In this document: positions 1 to 8,114 of the stretch, piece after piece | Position numbering within the stretch: the stretch's first letter is position 1 | Layout: every line of letters starts with the position of its first letter | Assembly (NCBI GenBank): GCA_001931535.1 | Contig: CP016211.1 | Location: 11,268,377-11,332,376 of the forward strand | Origin: Minicystis rosea | Lineage (GTDB): Bacteria; Myxococcota_A; Polyangia; Polyangiales; Polyangiaceae | Length of the DNA stretch: 64,000 nucleotides | Direction: 5' to 3' | Program-made: the position numbers and the translations under genes | The notes under the pieces: generated by a model | What the model was told of the DNA's origin: nothing | The model's database searches: none | What the model saw: only the letters and a program-made list of their open reading frames with translations

Positions 1-1298
1 TCGGGGACGCCGTCGGCGAGCGCCACGATCGATCCCACCGTGTCCCCGCCGCCGAGATGCGAGATGTCGCAGCACTCGATGCGGCGCGGCAGCGTGGGCA
101 GGCGCAGGCGATCGCGCAGCTCTTCCAAGCGGGCCTCGAGATCGTCGGTGCTGCGCTGCTTCTCGCGGAAGGCGTGGGCCGCGTTCTCCTTGGCCATCTC
201 CAGGAGATCGACGCGCGGGCCTCGCTGCGGCACGAGCAGCGCGACCTTCTTTCCGCGGCGATCCGTGAGCCACTCGCTCACGCCTTCGACACCGTCGGGC
301 AAGAGCGGCAGGAGGATCTCGTCCGGGATCAACGACGCCGCCTGCGCCGCCTCGCCGTAGTACTGCGTGAGGAAGCCGGAGAGCACCTCTTCATCCGGCA
401 TCTCCACGCCGCGGAGCGAGAACGAGAGCGTGTCGTTCACGTGTCCGGCGCGCACCTGGAGCACCAGCACCTCGACGAGGCTGCCCTCGCGGTAGAGGCC
501 GATGATGTCTTGATCGACGTCCTTCACGGCCACCACGCGCTGCGTTTCGCGCACGGCGTCCACCGCGCGGAGCTGGTCGCGGTAGATGGCCGCGAGCTCG
601 AACTCCATCGTCCGCGACGCCTCCTTCATGCGCGTCGTGAGCTCGCCCGTCAGCTCGTCGTGCCGGCCTTCGAGGAACAAGGCCACGCTCCGCGTCTGCT
701 CGGCGTACCAATCCTTGTCGACGTCCATCACGCAGGGCGCGGGGCAGCGCTTGATTTGATATTGCAAGCAGGGCCGCCGCCGCGAGGCGAGCTCCGCGTC
801 CGAGCAGGTGCGGAGCTGGAAGTGCTTGTTGACGAGGTGCAACGTGCGCCGCGCCGCCGTCGCCGAGTGGTACGGCCCGAAGTACTTGGCGCCGTCCGGT
901 GAAGGGCGCCGCACCGTCTCGAGGCGAGGCCACTCCTTCTGCGTGTCGAGCCGGAGGCAGAGGAAATCCTTGTCGTCCCGCAGCTTCACGTTGAAGCGCG
1001 GTTTGTGCTGCTTGATGAGATCGTTCTCGAGGACGGCCGCTTCCTTCTCGGTCGCGGTCACCACCGTCTCGAGGTCGCGCACGATGCGGCGCAGGATCGG
1101 GATGAAGTAACGCGAGTCGCTCCCCGAATCCTGGAAGTAGCTCTTCACCCGCGAACGCAGGCTCTTCGCCTTGCCGACGTAGACGACCGTGCCTTCCCCG
1201 TCCTTGAAGAGGTAGCAGCCGGACGCCTTGGGCAGGCTGTCGAGCTTGGCTTCGAGCAGCGTTTCGGCGTCCTTCTTCGTGTTGTCGTCCTCGGTCAC
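1..1298 (-). CDS. uvrC: UvrABC excinuclease subunit C (N-terminal part)
   Basis: UvrC is the nuclease subunit of UvrABC nucleotide-excision repair. It incises on both sides of a lesion loaded with UvrB. Read from a GTG at 1296-1298, the protein opens with a GIY-YIG nuclease domain (GCY at residues 27-29, YVGKAKS at 40-46). A charged UVR-type UvrB-binding segment follows, containing TTRMKEASRTMEFELAAIYR, and then the start of the central and C-terminal UvrC homology region with the CDISHLGG stretch. About 432 codons are visible against a usual 600-700. The C-terminal RNase H-like endonuclease and HhH domains lie beyond the left edge. The start was chosen because AGAAGGGA precedes the GTG at a suitable distance and the GIY-YIG domain begins soon after. 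It is divergent from the protease gene at 1422. Confidence 0.95.
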   Translation of the reverse strand, partial: MTEDDNTKKDAETLLEAKLDSLPKASGCYLFKDGEGTVVYVGKAKSLRSRVKSYFQDSGSDSRYFIPILRRIVRDLETVVTATEKEAAVLENDLIKQHKPRFNVKLRDDKDFLCLRLDTQKEWPRLETVRRPSPDGAKYFGPYHSATAARRTLHLVNKHFQLRTCSDAELASRRRPCLQYQIKRCPAPCVMDVDKDWYAEQTRSVALFLEGRHDELTGELTTRMKEASRTMEFELAAIYRDQLRAVDAVRETQRVVAVKDVDQDIIGLYREGSLVEVLVLQVRAGHVNDTLSFSLRGVEMPDEEVLSGFLTQYYGEAAQAASLIPDEILLPLLPDGVEGVSEWLTDRRGKKVALLVPQRGPRVDLLEMAKENAAHAFREKQRSTDDLEARLEELRDRLRLPTLPRRIECCDISHLGGGDTVGSIVALADGVP

Positions 1299-1421
1299 GG
1301 CGATGTTCCCTTCTAGATTTCACCACGCGCCGGGGCAAGTCGCAGCCATCTCTCGGCCTTCTTGACGGCCTTCGCGCCCCGCGCTCCCATCGCCCGCGTC
1401 TCCGCGCGGGAGCGCTTCGTC

Positions 1422-2690
1422 ATGGCCAAACCCAAGTCCGCAATGCCGCCCTCCGCGCCGCGCCTGCCCGCGCGTCCGAGCCGGGGTGTGCTCAATGCCT
1501 ATCGCGTGCTCAAGCTCGCGGCCTTCGTCGCCGGCCTGCCGTCGGCGATCCTCGTGGGCATGGCCCTCATCGGGGCCCTCACCGAAAATGGTTGGGCCCG
1601 CGGCGTGGGCGCCACGCTGGTGATGTTGGCCGCCCCGCTCTTCATCGCCGATCGCCTCCTCCCCAAGGACGATCCCACGCGCGCCCGCGGCCTCGTCAGC
1701 GACGTGTGTGCGGTCTCGTGGACGTTCGTCGTCTTCCTCGGCTCCGGCCTCGCGCACGGCACCATGGGTCCGCTCCTCGCGCGTGAAGGCGATCGCCTCC
1801 GCGCCGGCGGCCACGATCTCTGGAGCAGCGTCGCGTACGTGCTCGCGGGCGTGAAGGTCGTCCCCGCGCCGCTGCCGAGCGTGCCCGCGAGCAGCTCCGC
1901 GGCTGCGAGCAGCGCGCCCCTCGCGAGCGGATCCGCCGCCGCGAGCGCGAGCGCTTCCGCACCGATGGTGTCCGCGTCGGCGAGCGCGGTGCCTTCCGCG
2001 ATCGCCGACGCCGGCGCCGCCGATGCCGCGCCGTCACCGAAGAACGAGAAGACGCCCGCCGAGCTCTTCAAAGAGGCCGGCCCGTCGGTGGTCACCATCT
2101 TCACCTTCCAAAAGGGCAGCGAGGGCGGCGGCACGGGCTTCCTCGTCGACAAGGACGGCACCATCGCCACCAACCATCACGTCATCGAGGGCGCCGCGCG
2201 CGTGCGCATCAAGTTCCAGAGCGGGGCCATGTTCGAGGACGTCGAGATCCTCGACGACGCGAGCGCCGTCGACCTCGCGCTGCTCAAGGTGAACCTCGCC
2301 GCGCCCATCGACGGCGGCGCGCGCGTCGAGGTCGATCCGCTCGTGCTCGGCGACTCCGAAGCGGTGGTCGTGGGCGAGCACGCCGTCTCCATCGGCAACC
2401 CGCTCGGCATGGAGCACACGCTCACCGACGGCCTCATCTCCTCGCGTCGCATGTTCAACGATCGCGCGTGGATCCAGTTCTCCGCGCCCATCTCGCCGGG
2501 CAACTCCGGTGGTCCGCTCTTCAACATGCGTGGCGAGGTCGTGGGCATCACCACGGCCACCGTCACCGGCGCCGGCCGCGCGCAGAACCTCAACCTCGCC
2601 GTCCCCGTGAACGAGCTGAAGAAGCTCATCCGGCCCAGCTATCCGGGGCGTCGCAAGCTCGGCGACGGCTCGGCGCCGAGCCATTGGTAG
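1422..2690 (+). CDS. Membrane-anchored HtrA/DegP-like trypsin-family serine protease
   Basis: The 422-residue protein has three hydrophobic segments in the first 130 residues, then a long Ala/Ser-rich linker (about residues 150-215) and a trypsin-like S1C protease domain. The catalytic triad is visible: His253 in TNHHVIEG, Asp284 in AVDLALLK and Ser362 in GNSGGPLF. No PDZ domain follows, because the protein ends shortly after the protease fold. It is therefore shorter at the C-terminus than DegP/DegS. The active site is expected outside the cytoplasmic membrane, with a role in envelope protein quality control; that role is inferred from the family. An upstream in-frame TTG exists, but the ATG at 1422 has a GGGAGCG ribosome site. 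The next gene begins 9 bases after the stop, suggesting an operon. Confidence 0.85.
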   Translation: MAKPKSAMPPSAPRLPARPSRGVLNAYRVLKLAAFVAGLPSAILVGMALIGALTENGWARGVGATLVMLAAPLFIADRLLPKDDPTRARGLVSDVCAVSWTFVVFLGSGLAHGTMGPLLAREGDRLRAGGHDLWSSVAYVLAGVKVVPAPLPSVPASSSAAASSAPLASGSAAASASASAPMVSASASAVPSAIADAGAADAAPSPKNEKTPAELFKEAGPSVVTIFTFQKGSEGGGTGFLVDKDGTIATNHHVIEGAARVRIKFQSGAMFEDVEILDDASAVDLALLKVNLAAPIDGGARVEVDPLVLGDSEAVVVGEHAVSIGNPLGMEHTLTDGLISSRRMFNDRAWIQFSAPISPGNSGGPLFNMRGEVVGITTATVTGAGRAQNLNLAVPVNELKKLIRPSYPGRRKLGDGSAPSHW

Positions 2691-2699
2691 GAGCTTCGC

Positions 2700-4181
2700 G
2701 TGCGCGTCAACATCGTCTTCGGACTTCTGCTCGTCCTCTTCGTCGGCTACGGCGCCCTTTATTTCTCGCATGAAAGGCCGATCCACACCGCGCCTGTGCC
2801 GGCCCTCGCGTCGGCGAGCGCGGCCCCTTCGGCCTCGGCGAGCGCGCCGCCGATCGCTTCGGCGAGCGCGCTTCCTTCGGCCTCGGCGAGCGCGCCTCCG
2901 GCGGATGCAGGCCCGAGCAAGCTCTTCGATCGGCCGCTCCGCGTGGTCGCGCTCGGCTGGGATCTCGCGGCGCCCGCCATCCTCGCCAACGGCGGGCTCG
3001 ACGGCGCCCCGAGCAACGATTTCACCGCGGCCGGCCTCGATGTTCGCGTGAGCACGGCGACGTCGCTCAATGCCATCGAGAGCGCGCTCGCCCGCGGCGG
3101 CGCCGACAAGGATGGCGCCGACGTCGCCGTGCTGCCCGTGAGCTCGTTCGTCGCAGCCTACGAGCAGATTCGCGCGCTCACGCCCGAAGCCTTCTTCGTC
3201 GTCGGTTTCTCGCGCGGTCGCGAGGCCATCGTCTCCGCCAAAGACACGTTCCCCGGCCCCGATTACGACGTGAAGAAGGGCGTGACGATGATCGGCGCCG
3301 CCTCCGAGCCCGCGACCTTCCTCGGTCTCTTCGCGCTCGACGCGAACGGTGTCCCACCGAGCGCGGCGCACCTCGTCGCGCCCGGCGCCAAGCCCGAAGA
3401 GGCACAGCTCGCCGCCATCGATCGCGATCTCGCGCCCGCCGACGCGGCCCGCCGCAACATCCTGCTCACCACGGCGGACGCGTCGCGCCTCGTCCCCTTC
3501 GTCGCCGTCGCGCAGCACGGCCTCGTGGAGAAGCACAAGACCGCGCTCACCGCGTGGGCGCGCGTGTGGCTCGAGTCTGCGAAGAAGCTCGCCGACGATC
3601 CGCCCACGGCCGCCCGTCAGATCGCCAATGCGCCGGGCGCCCCCGAGCCCATTCAATTGCTCAAGCTCCTCGGCGACACGGCACCCGCATCGCTCGTCGA
3701 CAACGCGCGCCTCTTCGGTTTGTCGGGCCGCCGCGCGCTCTCGCTCGAAGCGCTGTTCCAAGAGAGCTTCCGCATCTTCCGCGCGGCCGGCGTGCTCGCG
3801 ACCCCGGCGCCCGAGGCCGCGCCGGTGAGCGACACCATCGTCACCGCGCTCGCCCACAACACCCCTTCGTCGCCGAAGCCCGTAACGAAGAGCCCGCCCG
3901 ACAGCAGCGACAAAGCGAAGACCTTGATCACCCTCCGAACGCCCGAAGGCAAGCTCGACGAGGCCGCGCTTCAGAGCACCACGGCCCTCTTCGCCGACGT
4001 CTTCGAGCGCTCCGCGCTGCGCGTCGCCGTGGTGAAGGCCGGCGCCGTCGACGCGGCGGCCACGAAGAAGCTCATCGATGGTGTGGAGTCCCGCTTCGAC
4101 ATCGGCCCGGGCCGGCTCGTCCCTGCCAAGAAGGCTCCCGCCAAAACGGCCGCCGTCATCGAGGTCTTGGCCGTGCAGTGA
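2700..4181 (+). CDS. Membrane-anchored periplasmic protein resembling ABC-transporter solute-binding proteins
   Basis: The 493-residue protein starts with GTG, preceded by AGGAG at 2689-2693 that overlaps the stop of the protease gene. It has an N-terminal membrane anchor (residues 3-22) and an Ala/Ser/Pro linker with repeated SASAPP-like units (about 33-70). A large domain follows whose order of segments resembles NMT1/SsuA-like solute-binding proteins: LRVVALGWDLAAPAILANGG, then ADVAVLPVSS, then FFVVGFSRGREAIVSA. Family assignment is by pattern only, and no ligand can be named. The C-terminal 90 residues look like a separate small domain (TPEGKLDEAALQ onward). Tight spacing suggests it works with the upstream protease in the envelope. 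Confidence 0.6.
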   Translation: MRVNIVFGLLLVLFVGYGALYFSHERPIHTAPVPALASASAAPSASASAPPIASASALPSASASAPPADAGPSKLFDRPLRVVALGWDLAAPAILANGGLDGAPSNDFTAAGLDVRVSTATSLNAIESALARGGADKDGADVAVLPVSSFVAAYEQIRALTPEAFFVVGFSRGREAIVSAKDTFPGPDYDVKKGVTMIGAASEPATFLGLFALDANGVPPSAAHLVAPGAKPEEAQLAAIDRDLAPADAARRNILLTTADASRLVPFVAVAQHGLVEKHKTALTAWARVWLESAKKLADDPPTAARQIANAPGAPEPIQLLKLLGDTAPASLVDNARLFGLSGRRALSLEALFQESFRIFRAAGVLATPAPEAAPVSDTIVTALAHNTPSSPKPVTKSPPDSSDKAKTLITLRTPEGKLDEAALQSTTALFADVFERSALRVAVVKAGAVDAAATKKLIDGVESRFDIGPGRLVPAKKAPAKTAAVIEVLAVQ

Positions 4182-4194
4182 GCCTCATTGCGCA

Positions 4195-4719
4195 TCAAGG
4201 CTCCTCGACCATCGGATACACCTCCACGCTCGTCGATTTCAGCGCCGCGGCGCCGTCGGGCGGCGTCATGTCCTTGATGGCCGCGAGCTGCTCGCGGTTC
4301 TCCCAAATGCTGATCGAGAGCGCTTTGCCCGTGGCCGGATCGAGCACGTAATAGCTGGCCTTGCAGCCCGGTTGCTTCTTCATCCAGGCGCGGTAGGCGC
4401 GCGCCTTCTCGGCGTCGGCGTCGCTCGGCTTCTCGTGGGTGGCGATGCGGCAGATGCCGCGCGTCGCCGGGCCGGCGCTCTTCTCGTCGCTCTTGGCGGT
4501 GTTCGCGGCCACCCAGAGCTTGCCGATCTGCAGCACCGGATGCGCGCTCTCGACGCCGAAGTCGTCCGCGCTCACGGCCTTGCCCTTCACCATGAAATAG
4601 CCGAGCTGATCGCCGAAATCCGAAGCCACGGCGTACCGTGCCGTGCCCGCCGGCGTCACCAGGTACACGCTGCCGTCGATGATGACCTGGTTGCCATTGA
4701 CGCTGGTCTTCGTTGCCAT
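4195..4719 (-). CDS. Hypothetical protein with ABM-like (dimeric alpha-beta barrel) C-terminal half
   Basis: This 174-residue cytoplasmic protein has no signal peptide. The N-terminal 60 residues form a short beta-rich segment (MATKTSVNGNQVIIDGSVYL). The C-terminal half contains KARAYRAWMKKQPGCKA...LSISIWENREQLAAIKD, which has the spacing of antibiotic-biosynthesis-monooxygenase-type ferredoxin-like domains. No catalytic residues can be assigned and enzyme activity is not claimed. It is convergent with the gene ending at 4181, only 13 bases apart, and divergent from the NUDIX gene. The start ATG at 4717-4719 is the only good candidate. Confidence 0.55.
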   Translation of the reverse strand: MATKTSVNGNQVIIDGSVYLVTPAGTARYAVASDFGDQLGYFMVKGKAVSADDFGVESAHPVLQIGKLWVAANTAKSDEKSAGPATRGICRIATHEKPSDADAEKARAYRAWMKKQPGCKASYYVLDPATGKALSISIWENREQLAAIKDMTPPDGAAALKSTSVEVYPMVEEP

Positions 4720-4799
4720 GCGATCACGTTAGCAGAGCGCGCCGCGCGAAGGCGGCCGCGAAGCCGTACGGACACGCGCGCTTCACACGCCGAATCCGC

Positions 4800-4805
4800 T
4801 AAGCT
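4800..4805 (+). promoter_or_regulatory. Candidate -10 box TAAGCT of a near-leaderless transcript
   Basis: TAAGCT ends 12 bases before the NUDIX ATG and no Shine-Dalgarno lies between them. The surrounding TCCGCTAAGCT is repeated exactly in front of the ABC-F gene at 8115. Promoter assignment is inference from position and recurrence. Confidence 0.35.
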
Positions 4806-4817
4806 GCGGCTCAATCC

Positions 4818-5288
4818 ATGTCGGCTCCCATTCCCACGTGGTTCATCGCCGTCGTCGTCGTGCGTCGCGGCGATCGCTTCCTCCTCGTGCACGAGCGCAA
4901 GCACGGCCAGCGCTTCTATCTCCCCGCCGGCCGCGTCGAACCCGGGGAGAGCCTCTTCGATGGAGCTCTGCGCGAAACCCTCGAAGAGAGCGGCGTCCCC
5001 GTGCGCCTCGACGGCATCCTCCGCGTCGAGCACACGCCCTCGCCGGATGGGGCCATGCGAGTCCGCGTGGTCTTCACCGCCTCTCCGGTGGACGATCGCC
5101 CGCCCCGCACCGTACCCAACGAGCACTCGTTGGGTGCCGTATGGGTGACCTTCGCAGATCTCGATTACTACCCGCTCCGCGGCGACGACGCGCGCGACAT
5201 TCTGCGCTACGTCGCCGCCGGCGGCCCCGTTCAACCCCTCTCTACGCTCGCCTTCGAATCCGATCCTTGGACCTGGCCGCGTCCTTGA
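4818..5288 (+). CDS. NUDIX hydrolase
   Basis: The 156-residue protein has a complete Nudix box, GX5EX7REUXEEXGU, at residues 38-60: G38, E44, R52, E53, E56, E57, G59. Such enzymes hydrolyse nucleoside diphosphates linked to another moiety, using Mg2+ bound by the box glutamates. The substrate cannot be read from the sequence. The rest of the fold is the expected alpha/beta/alpha sandwich, including FLLVHERKHGQRFYLPAGR before the box. The start is an ATG without a recognisable ribosome site and with a TAAGCT box just upstream, so the mRNA may be leaderless. Convergent with the gene ending at 5316. Confidence 0.9.
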   Translation: MSAPIPTWFIAVVVVRRGDRFLLVHERKHGQRFYLPAGRVEPGESLFDGALRETLEESGVPVRLDGILRVEHTPSPDGAMRVRVVFTASPVDDRPPRTVPNEHSLGAVWVTFADLDYYPLRGDDARDILRYVAAGGPVQPLSTLAFESDPWTWPRP

Positions 5289-5315
5289 GCCTCGTGTCGG
5301 TCTTTCCCTCGCTCC

Positions 5316-5978
5316 TCAGCGCTTGATGCGGCAGCGCTGCCCGCGCCGCTTGCCGCCCACCTTCAGGCACGATTCGTCGCTGAACCATTGCGTCGCGTTG
5401 GCGAACCCGACGATCTGCGAGACCCGCTTGTAGGCGATGAACCACAGCTCGCCGCTGCGGACGCCGCCCTCGGCCCGCTGCGTCCAGGAGGCGAGCACCC
5501 GCGGATCGATCTCCTTGTTGCTGCAGAACGACGCTTGATTGGCGAGCGGCTCACAATGGTTGAACGAGAGCGGCTCGCGGAAGATCGCCTCCGTCACGCG
5601 CGCCACCGCGTCGGCCCGCTCGTCTTCGGGGAGGGCCAGGAGATCGAGGCTCCGGCGGCCCACCCGCACGAGCACGAAATTGCGGCCCTCGACGAGGTCG
5701 AGATCGAGCCCCTTCGCCGTGTACACGTGGCGAATCAGATCGAGCGACGCCCCATCCCCACAGCGCACCGCGTGCACCGCGCCCGCGACGTCGTGCGGAT
5801 TCACGTCGGGCAAGAGCACGTGATCGCACCAATACACGGAGTCGGCGAGCACGTGGGGTGGCAGCTCCCCGAGATCGGGGAGGCTTGCCCACTGGTTCGG
5901 CGTCACCGCGTCCACCGCCGCGAGCCACGCGGCGAGCCTCGTTCCGGCCTCGCACCGGATCGGTTCCTCGGTGTTCAA
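5316..5978 (-). CDS. Hypothetical protein, second gene of a two-gene unit
   Basis: The 220-residue protein is not recognised. It is soluble, with several cysteines (positions 9, 51, 73 and others) and a basic tail ending KRRGQRCRIKR. There is no signal peptide and no membrane segment. A YWCDHVLLPD segment and a WFIAYKRVSQIVGFANATQWF segment look like buried core strands. It begins 10 bases after the stop of the 5989-7182 gene on the same strand, so the two are almost certainly co-transcribed and probably act together. A predicted pair such as enzyme plus partner, or toxin plus immunity, is possible but unsupported. Confidence 0.6.
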   Translation of the reverse strand: MNTEEPIRCEAGTRLAAWLAAVDAVTPNQWASLPDLGELPPHVLADSVYWCDHVLLPDVNPHDVAGAVHAVRCGDGASLDLIRHVYTAKGLDLDLVEGRNFVLVRVGRRSLDLLALPEDERADAVARVTEAIFREPLSFNHCEPLANQASFCSNKEIDPRVLASWTQRAEGGVRSGELWFIAYKRVSQIVGFANATQWFSDESCLKVGGKRRGQRCRIKR

Positions 5979-5988
5979 TCTCCCCTCC

Positions 5989-7182
5989 TCAATACCGCGT
6001 CACGATGTCTTCGACCCGGAAGCCGTCGTTCGGCGCCCAGCTCACCCAGACGAGCCCCCAGAAGGCGCGCAGCACCTCTTCCTTGGTGCGGTAAACGCCG
6101 GCGCCGCCGCCGTAATATCGAGTCTCCCCGTTGTGGGTGAACTCGAGGCAAGCCTCGTAACGGTTCATCCCCGGGCTCGGTTTGCCATTCACGATGGTGT
6201 GGGACGCCGGGTATTCGGCTCCAACCTCCACCGGCCCGTCGGACAGCGCCGCCAACCATCTTCGCCCGTCCACGATCATCGTGGTCGAGAGGCCGGCCGA
6301 GGGATCGTCGTCCCAATAGGCCGAGACGGCCTGCTGCCCATTGGCGACCCCGGGCTCGGCCCACACGAGCAGCGCGCGCGCCTCGCCCGGCACCCCGAGC
6401 TGCCGCAAGACCCCGCGCACCAGCCGCACGATGGCCTGACACTCGCCGGCTTCTTCGACGTAATCGCTCATCGGCCAAGCGCCGCCCAGGCGATTGAAGA
6501 ACGTCGGGTGGTGGAATTGCCGAGGCACCTTGGGGCTCGGTTTGAGCGAGTAATACGGGAACTTCCGCATCAGCCCGCGTACGATGGAGTGCGGATGGAG
6601 CGTGCGCATCGGCGCAACCCAGGAGACGGCGCGGTCCATCCGCTTCAGGGTCACTCCATCTTCTTGCCAGATGTTCTGTTGATCCTCCCGCGGCCGGCCC
6701 ATCGTCACATAGGCGATGTTCTCGGAGCGGCCCGGATACAGGGCGTCGCCGCCGTTCGCGGTCCAATCGATCTGGAGTGACACCTTGCCGATCGCGAGCG
6801 GCGTGGCCCGCGAAGAGACGAGCGACACCCGGGTGAACCGGCCGGTGATGGGAATGTCGTCGCGCCCGAAGCGCAGCGCCCCCGGCCCCACGCCGCGCAC
6901 GTCGACCGAGCCCCCGTTCGGGGCGGCCTCGATCGTGAGGGCGATCCAGATGTTTTGCCCCATGCTCACCGAGATCGGCAGTTGCCGATTCGGTGTCCAC
7001 TCCGGAGCAGGACAGCTCTCCCCTCCGTTCCTCCAACCTACGTCGTCGTCGCAGGCCTTGAGGAGGTGATGACTCGATGAGAACTCGATGGCGCGCAGCG
7101 CATATGCACCGCCGGCCGGACTGCCGTTCGCCGGGCGTGCGTCGTCGCCGCCGCCGTCACCGGGCGTATCTGATCCATCCAT
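5989..7182 (-). CDS. Hypothetical protein with a transglutaminase-like core segment
   Basis: The 397-residue protein opens with a Gly/Asp-rich disordered stretch (MDGSDTPGDGGGDD). A beta-rich region and a central WVAPMRTLHPHSIVRGLMRK segment follow. The stretch AGECQAIVRLVRGVLRQLG followed by VPGEARALLVW has the layout of the catalytic-Cys helix and following strand of transglutaminase-like (papain-fold) domains. The downstream ASHTIVNGKP could then supply the His. This reading is tentative. The start ATG at 7180-7182 is the first good in-frame start, and no export signal is visible. It is the upstream gene of a pair with 5316-5978. A 362-base non-coding stretch with a large inverted repeat lies upstream. 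Confidence 0.6.
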   Translation of the reverse strand: MDGSDTPGDGGGDDARPANGSPAGGAYALRAIEFSSSHHLLKACDDDVGWRNGGESCPAPEWTPNRQLPISVSMGQNIWIALTIEAAPNGGSVDVRGVGPGALRFGRDDIPITGRFTRVSLVSSRATPLAIGKVSLQIDWTANGGDALYPGRSENIAYVTMGRPREDQQNIWQEDGVTLKRMDRAVSWVAPMRTLHPHSIVRGLMRKFPYYSLKPSPKVPRQFHHPTFFNRLGGAWPMSDYVEEAGECQAIVRLVRGVLRQLGVPGEARALLVWAEPGVANGQQAVSAYWDDDPSAGLSTTMIVDGRRWLAALSDGPVEVGAEYPASHTIVNGKPSPGMNRYEACLEFTHNGETRYYGGGAGVYRTKEEVLRAFWGLVWVSWAPNDGFRVEDIVTRY

Positions 7183-7544
7183 CCGTGCCCCCCGCCGGCC
7201 CCCGCATGGGAGCCACGTCCAACGTAGCTTCCGAGCGGCCTCGGGCGGAGTCTCGGGCGGACAGATATCATGTGTTCATGCCGGCCTGTTCACGGCCTTC
7301 GGGGTGAGGGGATCTGCGGGGCGGCGGTGCGATGGCCCGGTATTGAATCGTGACCAGAAGAGTCGTGTACGTGTGCGGCCACGCGCGGGCGCTCCCGTCT
7401 TTTCTTTTGTGGTGGCCTCGAGCATGCACGATGCCTGTTGTCCCCGAGCATCGGCGGTGCCGGGGTGGAGGTGCCGCAGTTTAGGCTCTTGGCAGAGCTG
7501 ACCATTCCCACACGCGCCGCCCCGCAGATCCCCTCACCATCCTT
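7183..7544. other. Non-coding stretch containing a 24-bp perfect inverted repeat
   Basis: No convincing gene is present in these 362 bases. They lie between the stop of the DIP1984 gene (7545, minus) and the start of the 7182 gene (minus). A perfect 24-bp inverted repeat has its arms at 7303-7326 and 7515-7538. The right arm begins 7 bases beyond the upstream gene's stop codon, so on the transcribed minus strand it could act as part of a terminator. Confidence 0.6.
7303..7538. repeat. Long-range inverted repeat (24-bp arms, 188-bp spacer)
   Basis: The left arm at 7303-7326 begins GGTGAGGGGATCTGCGGGG. The right arm at 7515-7538 is its exact reverse complement, ending CAGATCCCCTCACC. The spacer carries no open frame that looks coding. 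No target-site duplication is visible at the outer edges. Possible readings are a small non-autonomous mobile element or a large RNA hairpin. Confidence 0.75.
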
Positions 7545-8003
7545 TCATTCGATCAAGTCCACGGCCCAGTTGGTCGCCTGGATCTCCACCTCGAGGAGCC
7601 GAGCCCGCTTCGCGATCGCGTCGGCGCGGCGCCGGACCTCGGCGATGGGCATGGCCGGCAGTGTCTTGATTTCCCGCCGGCTGTAGCGATCGGCGGCGGG
7701 CGTCGCCTTGTCGGCGAAATTCACGTGCACGAAATGGAGATAATGGAGCATGTCCTTCTCCACGATGGCCGCGCCGAGCGCGGTCCCATCGGCGAGGCGG
7801 GCGGCGTCGTTGGTGGCCGCGATCTTCGGGACCAGCGCGACGAAGCGGGCGACCTCGCGCTCGAGCTCCGCGAACAGCGCCTCCGGGGCCTCGCTCGGCG
7901 CCTCGCCGTCCTGCACCAGCGCATTGCGATAGATGCGCTGTTTGATCTCCTCCATACGGGTCTTGATGCTCTTTCGCTCCATCAAGGCTTCGGCGAGCTT
8001 CAT
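7545..8003 (-). CDS. DIP1984 family protein
   Basis: The 152-residue protein is recognised by its overall plan. It opens with MKLAEALMERKSIKTRMEEI and continues with KQRIYRNALVQDGE, a helical ELEREVARFVALVPKIAATN, a conserved ADRYSRREIKTLP, and a C-terminal helix ending ATNWAVDLIE. The DIP1984 family (also called septicolysin-like) consists of small, mostly helical cytoplasmic proteins of unknown function, and the length is normal. Divergent from uup, 111 bases apart. No assignment beyond the family is justified. Confidence 0.75.
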   Translation of the reverse strand: MKLAEALMERKSIKTRMEEIKQRIYRNALVQDGEAPSEAPEALFAELEREVARFVALVPKIAATNDAARLADGTALGAAIVEKDMLHYLHFVHVNFADKATPAADRYSRREIKTLPAMPIAEVRRRADAIAKRARLLEVEIQATNWAVDLIE

Positions 8004-8099
8004 GGCATTGGCGCGGGTGCGTGGTCCGTGGCGACGCGCCCTCCCGACCCTTCGGCCCGTTCACACCCACCGCGCGCTTCCGTTGCCGGCGACTTCCGC

Positions 8100-8105
8100 T
8101 AAGCT
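8100..8105 (+). promoter_or_regulatory. Candidate -10 box TAAGCT of a near-leaderless transcript
   Basis: TAAGCT ends 9 bases before the GTG start of uup, with no Shine-Dalgarno. The context TCCGCTAAGCT is identical to that at 4795-4805. Inference from recurrence and spacing. Confidence 0.35.
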
Positions 8106-8114
8106 CGCCGCGCC

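Noticed and set aside
391..1338. Long minus-strand frame of Arg/Gly-rich protein over uvrC
   Set aside because: It is out of frame with the real UvrC reading, which has all the family motifs. High GC produces many such open frames.
1861..2040. Repetitive GCGAGCG-type sequence resembling a tandem repeat
   Set aside because: It encodes the Ala/Ser linker of the protease. The similar stretch at 2800-2920 encodes the linker of the next gene.
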